From Faeciplasma avium (GTDB lineage: Bacteria; Bacillota; Clostridia; Oscillospirales; Ruminococcaceae), in assembly GCA_018713505.1 (NCBI GenBank), contig DVOL01000021.1:1-27566 (forward strand): a stretch of 27,566 bases of DNA, in the 5' to 3' direction. Under the pieces are notes generated by a model. The model ran no database searches, was not told the DNA's origin, and was given only the letters and a program-made list of their open reading frames with translations. Each line of letters begins with the position of its first letter. Positions within the stretch are counted from its first letter, which is position 1. This document shows, piece after piece, positions 16,214 to 23,082 of the stretch. A program made the position numbers and the translations under genes.

Positions 16214-17275
16214 ATGTCAGAAAAGGTGCTCATGAAGGGAAACGAGGCGATAGCGGAGGCTGCCATAAGGGCGGGCTGCCGTCATTACTTCGGATATCCC
16301 ATAACCCCTCAGACCGAGGTGGCGGCGTACATGGCAAAGAGGATGCCTAAAATCGGCGGAACCTTTTTGCAGGCGGAGAGCGAGATAGCGGCAATTAATA
16401 TGGTATACGGAGTGTCGGCTGCCGGTCTTAGGGTCATGACCTCCTCCTCCAGCCCCGGAATATCCCTCAAGCAGGAGGGTATATCCTATCTTGCAGGCTC
16501 TGACCTCCCGGCGCTGATTGTAAATGTCCAAAGAGGCGGTCCCGGTCTGGGAGGAATACAGCCCTCTCAGTCCGACTATTTCCAGGCTACAAAGGGCGGA
16601 GGACACGGCGACTATCACCTGATAGTTTTGGCTCCCGCCTCGGTTCAGGAGATGGCTGATTTGACCGTTAAGGCGTTCGAGCTCGCCGACAGGTACAGAA
16701 TGCCCGCCATGATTTTGGCTGACGGAACTATGGGTCAGATGATGGAGCCTGTCGTCCTGCCGGAGGAGAGCGGCGTGACCGTGGAAAAGCCCTGGGCGCT
16801 CACCGGCACCAAGAATCAAAGAAGCCACAACATAGTAAACTCGCTTTATCTTGTCCCCGAGAAGCTTGAGAGCATAAACCTCGAGAGATATAAAAGATAT
16901 GAAGCTATAATGAAGAACGAGCCTTCCTGCGAGAGCTATTTAATGGAGGACGCCGAGATATGCATAGTGGCGTTCGGAATAGCCGCAAGGGTCGCAAAGA
17001 ACGCAATAACTGCGGCAAGGGCGAAGGGAATAAGGGTAGGACTTATCCGTCCGATAACTCTGTGGCCCTTCCCGTCAGAGGCTGTGGCTGAGGCTGCGAA
17101 AAGGGTGAAGGCGTTTATCTCAGTGGAGCTTTCGATGGGTCAGATGATAGAGGATGTAAGGCTTGCACAGAGCTGTCAAAGACCCGTATACCTTTGCAGC
17201 CGCACCGGCGGAATGATACCCTCTCCAGAGGATGTAATGGAATCTATTGAAAAGCTGACTGGAGGTGAGCTTTGA
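16214..17275 (+). CDS. vorB: 2-oxoacid:ferredoxin oxidoreductase alpha subunit (VorB-like)
   Basis: A 353-residue alpha subunit with the pyrimidine-binding domain for thiamine diphosphate (GYPITPQTE, residues 27-35; TFLQAESEIAAI; MTSSSSPGISLKQEGISYLA) and a C-terminal transketolase-like domain. Members of this size, with separate gamma and delta subunits, include 3-methyl-2-oxobutanoate (branched-chain) and 2-oxoglutarate oxidoreductases. GGAGG (16201-16205) precedes ATG 16214, and the stop overlaps the beta start by one base (TGATG). The branched-chain assignment rests on the neighbours (T-box for Ile, branched-chain aminotransferase, acyl-CoA synthetase); 2-oxoglutarate remains the main alternative. 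Confidence 0.88.
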   Translation: MSEKVLMKGNEAIAEAAIRAGCRHYFGYPITPQTEVAAYMAKRMPKIGGTFLQAESEIAAINMVYGVSAAGLRVMTSSSSPGISLKQEGISYLAGSDLPALIVNVQRGGPGLGGIQPSQSDYFQATKGGGHGDYHLIVLAPASVQEMADLTVKAFELADRYRMPAMILADGTMGQMMEPVVLPEESGVTVEKPWALTGTKNQRSHNIVNSLYLVPEKLESINLERYKRYEAIMKNEPSCESYLMEDAEICIVAFGIAARVAKNAITAARAKGIRVGLIRPITLWPFPSEAVAEAAKRVKAFISVELSMGQMIEDVRLAQSCQRPVYLCSRTGGMIPSPEDVMESIEKLTGGEL

Positions 17276-18027
17276 TGGTTGTATTCAATAAGCCTAAGGC
17301 TCTTACTGACGCACCGCTGCACTACTGCCCCGGCTGTACTCACGGAATAATTCACCGACTTGTCGCAGAGGCGATAGACGATTTGGGAATACTGGGCGAC
17401 ACGGTAGGAGTGGCTCCCGTAGGCTGTGCGGTCATGGCTTACGACTACTTCAGCTGCGACATGATAGAGGCTGCCCACGGAAGGGCGCCCGCAGTCGCAA
17501 CCGGGCTTAAAAGGGCAAGACCCGAGAACATAGTGTTTACCTATCAGGGGGACGGTGACCTTGCCTCGATAGGCATGGCGGAGACTGTGCACGCCGCCAC
17601 AAGAAACGAAAACATCACCGTGATTTTCGTGAACAACGCAATATACGGCATGACGGGAGGGCAGATGGCTCCTACCTCGCTTCCCGGTCAGGTCACGCAG
17701 ACCTCCCCTTACGGCAGGGATGTCAGCACCGTCGGCTATCCTATAAAGATATGCGAGCTTCTTTCCTCGCTTGACGGTCCTGAGTACATCGAAAGAGTGG
17801 CTGTAAACAGCGTCAAGAATGTAATGGCTGCCAAAAAGGCTATCAAAAAGGCGTTTAAGAACCAGGTGGAGGGCAAGGGCTTCTCCTTGGTAGAGGTCAT
17901 ATCCTCCTGCCCTACGAACTGGGGAATGACTCCTAAGAAGGCGCTCGAGTGGATTGACGAGAGGATGATTCCTTACTATCCTCTCGGGGTGTATAAGGAC
18001 AGAACAGGCCAAGGGGAGGTGAGGTAG
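17275..18027 (+). CDS. 2-oxoacid:ferredoxin oxidoreductase beta subunit (ThDP-binding)
   Basis: A 250-residue catalytic subunit holding thiamine diphosphate and a [4Fe-4S] cluster. It shows YCPGC (Cys18, Cys21), VGVAPVGCA (Cys51), and the diphosphate/Mg motif GDGDLASIG (92-100) with NN (120-121) and YGMTGGQMAPTS. Together with alpha it interconverts a 2-oxoacid plus CoA with acyl-CoA, CO2 and reduced ferredoxin; with low-potential ferredoxin the reaction runs towards carboxylation. ATG 17275 is translationally coupled to the alpha stop and preceded by GGAGGTGAG; an in-frame TTG one codon earlier lies inside the stop overlap and is less likely. Confidence 0.92.
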   Translation: MVVFNKPKALTDAPLHYCPGCTHGIIHRLVAEAIDDLGILGDTVGVAPVGCAVMAYDYFSCDMIEAAHGRAPAVATGLKRARPENIVFTYQGDGDLASIGMAETVHAATRNENITVIFVNNAIYGMTGGQMAPTSLPGQVTQTSPYGRDVSTVGYPIKICELLSSLDGPEYIERVAVNSVKNVMAAKKAIKKAFKNQVEGKGFSLVEVISSCPTNWGMTPKKALEWIDERMIPYYPLGVYKDRTGQGEVR

Positions 18028-18028
18028 G

Positions 18029-18589
18029 ATGTACACGCAGATCCTCATAGCCGGCTTCGGAGGTCAGGGAATACTCTTTGCCGGAAAGTTTTTAGCCTAT
18101 CAGGGTCTTATAGAGGGCAGGCAGATAAGCTGGCTACCCTCCTACGGTCCTGAGATGCGTGGAGGAACGGCAAACTGCTCGGTAATAGTGGCGGACACTC
18201 CGGTCGGCTCTCCGATAGTCTCCAAGCCGGACATTCTGGCTGTAATGAATCTTCCCTCTCTTGACAGGTACGAGAGCGAGGCCGTCCCCGGTGCGAAGGT
18301 GTTTGTAGACTCCACTCTTGTTGAAAGAAGGCTTGAAAGAGAGGATGTAACTCCCTATTACATCCCGGCGACAAAGCTCGCCAAGGACTCTGGAATGCCT
18401 TCTCTTGCCAACATGATACTGATGGGCAAGCTGATAAGGGAGACGGGCATAGTAAGCTTCAAAGATATAAGAAGGGGTCTTGAAAGGGTCGTCTCGGTGA
18501 GGCATCAGGACCTTCTTGAGCTTAATCTCAAGGCTCTTAGCATGGGCTATGACTATAAGCCCGGGACTGCATACCAGCTTAATCCATAA
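18029..18589 (+). CDS. 2-oxoacid:ferredoxin oxidoreductase gamma subunit
   Basis: A 186-residue gamma subunit with the characteristic AGFGGQGILFAGKFLA near the N-terminus and SYGPEMRGGTANCSVIV (about 38-54), which form the CoA-binding domain of this enzyme family. It starts one base after the beta stop, with GGAGGTGAGG as ribosome site. With delta, alpha and beta it completes a four-subunit complex encoded in consecutive genes. Confidence 0.92.
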   Translation: MYTQILIAGFGGQGILFAGKFLAYQGLIEGRQISWLPSYGPEMRGGTANCSVIVADTPVGSPIVSKPDILAVMNLPSLDRYESEAVPGAKVFVDSTLVERRLEREDVTPYYIPATKLAKDSGMPSLANMILMGKLIRETGIVSFKDIRRGLERVVSVRHQDLLELNLKALSMGYDYKPGTAYQLNP

Positions 18590-18610
18590 TAAAATACAGG
18601 AGTTGATTTT

Positions 18611-19693
18611 ATGCTTAACATCAGAGTAGAGAAAACCGCAAATCCCAAGAAAAAGCCGGTAAAGGGCGAGAAGCTCGGCTTCGGGCATATCTTCACCGAC
18701 CATATGTTCATAATGAACTACGACGAGGGGCAGGGCTGGCACGACCCGAGAGTCGTCCCTTTTTCTGACATCACCCTCTCGCCCGCCGCAATGGTATTTC
18801 ACTACGGGCAGACGATGTTCGAGGGCTTAAAGGCGTACAGAGGCGCAAACGGCGAGATATACCTCTTCAGACCCGATATGAACGCAAAAAGAGCCAACAA
18901 CTCTAACGACCGCCTCTGCATCCCCAGAATCCCGGAGGAGGACTTTGTTCAGGCGGTAAACGCAGTCGTAGATGTCGACAGGGACTGGGTCCCCAGCGAG
19001 CCGGGCACCTCGCTGTATATAAGACCGTTTATAATCTCCACAGAGGCTCACCTCGGCGTTGCTCCGTCTGGCAGCTATCTTTTCATGGTGATACTGTCCC
19101 CCTCGGGAGCATATTATGAGAGCGGTCTTGCTCCTGTAGGTATTTGGATAGAGGACGAGTATGTAAGAGCGGTCAGGGGAGGAATCGGCTACGCCAAGAC
19201 AGGCGGAAACTACGCCGCCTCTCTAAAGGCTCAGGTAAAGGCTCACGACGACGGCTACTCGCAGGTGCTTTGGCTGGACGGCGTGGAGAGAAAGTATATC
19301 GAAGAGGTCGGAGCTATGAATATCGTCTTTAAGATAGACGGCAGGATAGTTACTCCGATGCTGAACGGCTCAATCCTCCCCGGAATCACAAGAGACTCTG
19401 TTTTGGAGCTTTGCAGAAGCTGGGGCTATACCGTAGAGGAAAGAAGGATATCCGTAGACGAGCTTATTGAGGCTGCTCACAGCGGAGCTCTCGAGGAGGT
19501 ATTCGGAACTGGAACTGCGGCCGTTGTATCGCCTGTCGGAAAGCTCCGCTATGTAAACGAGGTCTTTGAGATAGGCGACGGCGGCATCGGCGAGCTTACC
19601 CAGAGGCTTTATGACGAGCTTACCGGCATCCAGTGGGGAACAAGGGAGGATACAAGAGGCTGGAGGCATACAGTCGTTCCGGAGGTCAAGTGA
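18611..19693 (+). CDS. ilvE: Branched-chain amino acid aminotransferase
   Basis: A 360-residue fold-type IV PLP aminotransferase of the longer (mammalian/Bacillus-type, about 350-365 residue) BCAT class. It transfers amino groups between glutamate and the 2-oxoacids of Ile, Val and Leu. Landmarks are FHYGQTMFEGLKAYRG, RPDMNAKR, GYAKTGGNYAAS with the Schiff-base Lys196, QVLWLDG..KYIEEVGAMN and FGTGTAAVVSPV. AGGAG precedes ATG 18611, 21 bases after the gamma subunit. Its stop codon overlaps the start of metY by one base. It would convert the 2-oxoacids made by the oxidoreductase into amino acids, the last step of the proposed route, or act in the reverse (degradative) direction. Confidence 0.93.
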   Translation: MLNIRVEKTANPKKKPVKGEKLGFGHIFTDHMFIMNYDEGQGWHDPRVVPFSDITLSPAAMVFHYGQTMFEGLKAYRGANGEIYLFRPDMNAKRANNSNDRLCIPRIPEEDFVQAVNAVVDVDRDWVPSEPGTSLYIRPFIISTEAHLGVAPSGSYLFMVILSPSGAYYESGLAPVGIWIEDEYVRAVRGGIGYAKTGGNYAASLKAQVKAHDDGYSQVLWLDGVERKYIEEVGAMNIVFKIDGRIVTPMLNGSILPGITRDSVLELCRSWGYTVEERRISVDELIEAAHSGALEEVFGTGTAAVVSPVGKLRYVNEVFEIGDGGIGELTQRLYDELTGIQWGTREDTRGWRHTVVPEVK

Positions 19694-20991
19694 TGGATAA
19701 AACCGAAAAAAGGATAGAAACCACCTGCGTTCAGGGAGGCTACACTCCCAAAAACGGCGAGCCGAGGCAGATACCCATAATCCAGTCGACGACCTTTAAG
19801 TACGACACCAGCGAGGATATGGGAAGGCTCTTTGACCTCGAGGCGGAGGGCTACTTCTACTCAAGGCTTCAAAACCCCACCTGCGACACCGTCGCAAGAA
19901 AGATATGCGAGCTTGAGGGCGGAACGGCAGCCATGCTGACCTCCTCGGGACAGGCGGCAAACTTCTTCGCAGTATTTAACATAGCCGGCTGCGGCGACCA
20001 TATAGTCTCTGAGTCCTCGATATACGGAGGGACCTTTAACCTGTTCTCTGTCACAATGAAGAAGATGGGAATAGATGTCACCTTTGTGGCTCCAGACTGC
20101 TCCGACGAGGAGCTTGAGGCTGCCTTTAAGCCGAACACCAAGGCTGTTTTCGGAGAGACGATAGCCAATCCCGCACTCAGGGTGCTTGACATACAGAGAT
20201 TTGCCGCCGCAGCGCACTCCCACGGAGTCCCGCTTATAGTCGACAATACCTTTGCAACGCCGGTAAACTGCCGTCCGATAGAGTGGGGAGCGGATATCGT
20301 CACCCACTCCACGACCAAGTATATGGACGGTCACGGAGCGGTGGTAGGAGGTGCGATTGTAGACTCCGGCAGATTCGACTGGACCGCCAATGCCGATAAG
20401 TTCCCGGGTCTTACCACCCCGGACGAGAGCTATCACGGCATAACCTACACCGAAAGATTCGGACAGGCAGGGGCGTATATCACCAAGGCTACGGCTCAGC
20501 TGATGAGGGACCTGGGTCCTGTACAGTCAGCCACGGCTGCGTATATGCTGAACCTCGGGCTGGAGAGCCTTCATGTCAGGATGCAAAGGCACTGCCAGAA
20601 CGCCCTGGAGATTGCAAGGTTTTTAGAGTCGGACCCAAGGATAGGCTGGGTATTCTACCCTGACCTTGAGGGCAACCCCGACCACGAGCTTGCTAAAAAA
20701 TACCTTCCCAACGGCTCCTGCGGAGTAGTCAGCTTCGGGGTCAAGGGAGGGCGTCCCGCTGCGGAGAGCTTTATGAAGCATCTTAGGGTCTTTTCGATAG
20801 AGACCCATGTGGCTGACGCCAGAAGCTGCTGTCTGCATCCGGCGAGCGCAACACACCGTCAGATGAACGACGAGGAGCTAAGAGCCGCCGGAGTCGGACC
20901 CGACCTTGTCAGGCTGTCCTGCGGCATAGAGAATGTAAAGGACCTCATCGAGGACATCAAAAACGCCCTTGACGAGATTGAGGATGTTTAA
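19693..20991 (+). CDS. metY: O-acetylhomoserine sulfhydrylase (MetY)
   Basis: A 432-residue Cys/Met metabolism PLP enzyme of the MetY class (about 430 residues, longer than MetB/MetC). Signature features are ETTCVQGGYTP, PIIQSTTFKYDT, YSRLQNPT, LTSSGQAANF, DNTFATPVNCRPIEWGADIV and HSTTKYMDGHG with Schiff-base Lys209. It makes homocysteine from O-acetylhomoserine and sulfide. ATG 19693 overlaps the ilvE stop (TGATG) and has GGAGGT upstream; earlier in-frame starts would lie inside ilvE. It is the last gene of the T-box operon, followed by a clear terminator, with homoserine O-acetyltransferase next door. Placement under an Ile-sensing leader is unusual. Confidence 0.9.
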   Translation: MDKTEKRIETTCVQGGYTPKNGEPRQIPIIQSTTFKYDTSEDMGRLFDLEAEGYFYSRLQNPTCDTVARKICELEGGTAAMLTSSGQAANFFAVFNIAGCGDHIVSESSIYGGTFNLFSVTMKKMGIDVTFVAPDCSDEELEAAFKPNTKAVFGETIANPALRVLDIQRFAAAAHSHGVPLIVDNTFATPVNCRPIEWGADIVTHSTTKYMDGHGAVVGGAIVDSGRFDWTANADKFPGLTTPDESYHGITYTERFGQAGAYITKATAQLMRDLGPVQSATAAYMLNLGLESLHVRMQRHCQNALEIARFLESDPRIGWVFYPDLEGNPDHELAKKYLPNGSCGVVSFGVKGGRPAAESFMKHLRVFSIETHVADARSCCLHPASATHRQMNDEELRAAGVGPDLVRLSCGIENVKDLIEDIKNALDEIEDV

Positions 20992-21006
20992 AAATTTGCA
21001 AGGAAG

Positions 21007-21035
21007 TCCGCCGGAGCCACCCCCGGCGGATTTTT
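21007..21035 (+). terminator. Rho-independent terminator of the T-box operon
   Basis: TCCGCCGG (21007-21014) pairs perfectly with CCGGCGGA (21023-21030), followed by TTTTT, 15 bases after the metY stop. Confidence 0.92.
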
Positions 21036-21038
21036 GAC

Positions 21039-21067
21039 TTGAAATCCTAGTCACGCTGTGCTATAAT
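21039..21067 (+). promoter_or_regulatory. Sigma-A promoter of metA
   Basis: TTGAAA (21039-21044), a 17-bp spacer and TATAAT (21062-21067). The leader to the start codon is only about 32 bases, leaving no room for a riboswitch. Confidence 0.85.
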
Positions 21068-21105
21068 CGGGTCAATACGATTTTTTCAGGAAAGGGAGCG
21101 TCGTC

Positions 21106-22023
21106 TTGCCTATAAAGATACCCAACTCGCTGCCGGCTGCGAGGATTTTAACCCAGGAGAACATATTTGTCATGACCGAGACGAGGGCTGTGACTCAGGA
21201 TATCCGCCCTCTCAGGATTCTTATACTCAATCTCATGCCGACTAAGGTCGACACCGAGACCCAGCTTATACGCCTGATAAGCAACACTCCTCTTCAGGTC
21301 GAGGTCGAGCTTCTGCACACAGCCAGCTATGAGTCAAAAAACACCTCCTACGAGCATCTTGCCGCCTTTTACAAGACCTTCGACGAGATTAAGGACAGAA
21401 GATACGACGGCATGATAATCACAGGTGCGCCGGTAGAGCAGCTTGAGTTTGAGGATGTCGTCTACTGGGAGGAGCTGTCCAGAATCTTCGAGTGGACAAA
21501 GACCCATGTTCACTCCACCTTCCACATCTGCTGGGGAGCGCAGGCGGGGCTTTACTATCACTTCGGGATAAAAAAGAGACTCCTTAAGGAAAAGCTGTTC
21601 GGAGTGTTCCCGCACACCGTCGACTATAAGAATCCGATACTTTTCAGAGGGTCGGACGATGTTTTCTACGCCCCTCATTCAAGAAACTCCACCATCGATA
21701 TCGAGGATGTCGAGGCTGTAGGGAAGCTGAAAATCCTTGCGACAAGCCCTCAGGCTGGAGTTTACGCCTGCATGACCGCCGAGGGCAGGCAGATTTTCGT
21801 CACGGGACATTCTGAGTACGACGCCGGCACCCTCGCTAAGGAGTATTTTAGGGACAAGGAGCGTGGGCTTGACATCAAGGTGCCGATAAACTACTTCCCC
21901 GACGACGACCCGCAAAAGCAGCCTGTCGTCAGGTGGAGGGCGCACGCCAATCTTCTGTTTTCAAACTGGCTGAACTACTTCGTCTACCAGACAACGCCCT
22001 ATGATGTGGACAAGATTCAGTAG
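21106..22023 (+). CDS. metA: Homoserine O-acetyltransferase (MetA family)
   Basis: A 305-residue MetA/HTS-type acyltransferase that activates homoserine for methionine synthesis. The start is the rare TTG at 21106: the family begins MPIxI.. exactly there, and AAAGGGAG lies about nine bases upstream. The catalytic Cys142 (FHICWGAQAG), His235 and Glu237 (TGHSEYD) are all present at the family numbering. Position 111 is Glu (GAPVEQLEF), the residue linked to acetyl-CoA use in Bacillus cereus MetA, where Escherichia coli has Gly for succinyl-CoA. This fits the neighbouring O-acetylhomoserine sulfhydrylase. It has its own promoter, so it is uncoupled from the T-box operon. Confidence 0.94.
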   Translation: MPIKIPNSLPAARILTQENIFVMTETRAVTQDIRPLRILILNLMPTKVDTETQLIRLISNTPLQVEVELLHTASYESKNTSYEHLAAFYKTFDEIKDRRYDGMIITGAPVEQLEFEDVVYWEELSRIFEWTKTHVHSTFHICWGAQAGLYYHFGIKKRLLKEKLFGVFPHTVDYKNPILFRGSDDVFYAPHSRNSTIDIEDVEAVGKLKILATSPQAGVYACMTAEGRQIFVTGHSEYDAGTLAKEYFRDKERGLDIKVPINYFPDDDPQKQPVVRWRAHANLLFSNWLNYFVYQTTPYDVDKIQ

Positions 22024-22104
22024 CCGTCCGTAAAGAAAAATAAGGTATATTTTGCTTTCCGTGGGGGACAATAGGGGCATCTTACTAAAAAGGAGATGCT
22101 TTTT

Positions 22105-22572
22105 ATGAATCTTACCCAGAAGGAAACAGGACTGCTCAAGGATTTAAGGGACCAGGAGAAGCTCTGCGTTGAGAAATACACAAGATACTCCTGCGACGCC
22201 TGCTCCACCGAGCTGAAGGAGCTTTTTAAGGAGATTGCAAAGACTGAGCAGAACCACTACAACACTGTCTCGGCGATGCTCACCGGGACTGTTCCGGCCG
22301 TCACCGGGACTCCGCTTCAGAACGAGAAGAATCAGTGGTGCAAAAAGGTCAGCTACGCCGACCAGCGCTCAAGGGATATCGACAGATTCCTTGCAAGCGA
22401 TATGCTCTCTACCGAGAAGCATGTCTCCTCACTCTATGATGTCAGCGTGTTTGAGTTCTCCGACCCCAACGCAAGGAGGGTTTTAAACCACATCCAGGCA
22501 GAGGAGCAGCAGCACGGCGAGAGCCTTTACGCCTTTATGTCCTGCAACGGGCTGTACGGCTCGCAGGGATAG
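22105..22572 (+). CDS. CotF-like / ferritin-like small protein
   Basis: A 155-residue helical protein with two homologous halves, resembling spore coat CotF-domain proteins of the ferritin-like fold. Each half has a Glu in an EK motif (Glu18, Glu104) and an ExxH motif (Glu48-His51 in TEQNH; Glu134-His137 in EEQQH). That pattern could bind two iron atoms, a feature of ferritin-like diiron proteins that coat proteins usually lack. I start at ATG 22105 because AAAAAGGAG (22087-22095) touches the in-frame ATG at 22096. A terminator follows. Its role is unknown; options are a coat protein or an iron/oxidative-stress protein. Confidence 0.7.
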   Translation: MNLTQKETGLLKDLRDQEKLCVEKYTRYSCDACSTELKELFKEIAKTEQNHYNTVSAMLTGTVPAVTGTPLQNEKNQWCKKVSYADQRSRDIDRFLASDMLSTEKHVSSLYDVSVFEFSDPNARRVLNHIQAEEQQHGESLYAFMSCNGLYGSQG

Positions 22573-22596
22573 GGCCTTATTATCCGCTCAATATAC

Positions 22597-22630
22597 GGGG
22601 GCTGCCACTTTTTGGACAGCTCCCTTTTTT
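22597..22630 (+). terminator. Rho-independent terminator
   Basis: GGGGGCTG (22597-22604) pairs with CAGCTCCC (22617-22624) with one G-U, followed by TTTTTT (22625-22630). Confidence 0.88.
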
Positions 22631-22899
22631 ATTACTGAATTTTCCTTCAGACGGTAAAATGTTTACATGCTAAAATATTAAAGCCAGGAAGCTGTCCTGA
22701 CGCTCTATCTTCCCTGATAATGCGATAAAATGCTAAAGCGATAAAAGAATATTAAACCTGCTGACATGGATGGAAAATCCTATTAGCCGCATTGCGGCGG
22801 GGTCGAAAGAGGGTTTGTTATTTCTGACAATAAAACAAGAAAAAATCAGCCGGATTTGCGTATAACGATAGAATAATTTGAGCAAAACGGCCTTTTCGC
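22631..22899. other. A/T-rich intergenic region without a gene
   Basis: No open frame of note, no RNA gene and no clear terminator or promoter was seen. GCGATAAAA occurs twice (22722-22730 and 22738-22746), which might be a regulator site. This is the upstream control region of the peptide-transport operon. Confidence 0.4.
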
Positions 22900-22927
22900 T
22901 TGACATATAGTCAAAATGTGATATAAT
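22900..22927 (+). promoter_or_regulatory. Sigma-A promoter of the peptide transport operon
   Basis: TTGACA (22900-22905), a 16-bp spacer and TATAAT (22922-22927). Confidence 0.87.
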
Positions 22928-22934
22928 TAATGTG

Positions 22935-23067
22935 TATTTCAGGGCGGGCTAGGGTGATTTGCCCACATCGGAGGGATTTCCTTTCCGGCGGTGTCCGCAG
23001 GCTGAATATTACAAAATCCCGGTTTACCTAACGCCCCTGTTCGGATGGGCGCCGGGAAAAATCTGTA
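22935..23067 (+). promoter_or_regulatory. Structured 5' leader of the transport operon, unidentified
   Basis: About 150 transcribed bases precede the solute-binding protein. Visible helices: CGGAGGG/CCTTTCCG (about 22970-22987), GCGG-TGT-CCGC (22988-22998), and a two-part stem CCCGG/CCGGG (23018-23022 with 23052-23056) enclosing CGCCC/GGGCG (23032-23036 with 23047-23051). The last stem ends just ahead of the AAAGGAG ribosome site. I do not recognise a known riboswitch. Confidence 0.45.
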
Positions 23068-23082
23068 AAGGAGATTTGCAAA

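Noticed and set aside
16214..18589. Indolepyruvate or pyruvate ferredoxin oxidoreductase
   Set aside because: Indolepyruvate enzymes have a fused ~600-residue alpha chain, and clostridial pyruvate enzymes are a single ~1200-residue chain; four small subunits fit the VOR/KOR type.
21106..22023. Homoserine O-succinyltransferase
   Set aside because: Residue 111 is Glu, not Gly, and the neighbour is an O-acetylhomoserine sulfhydrylase, so acetyl-CoA is the likelier donor.
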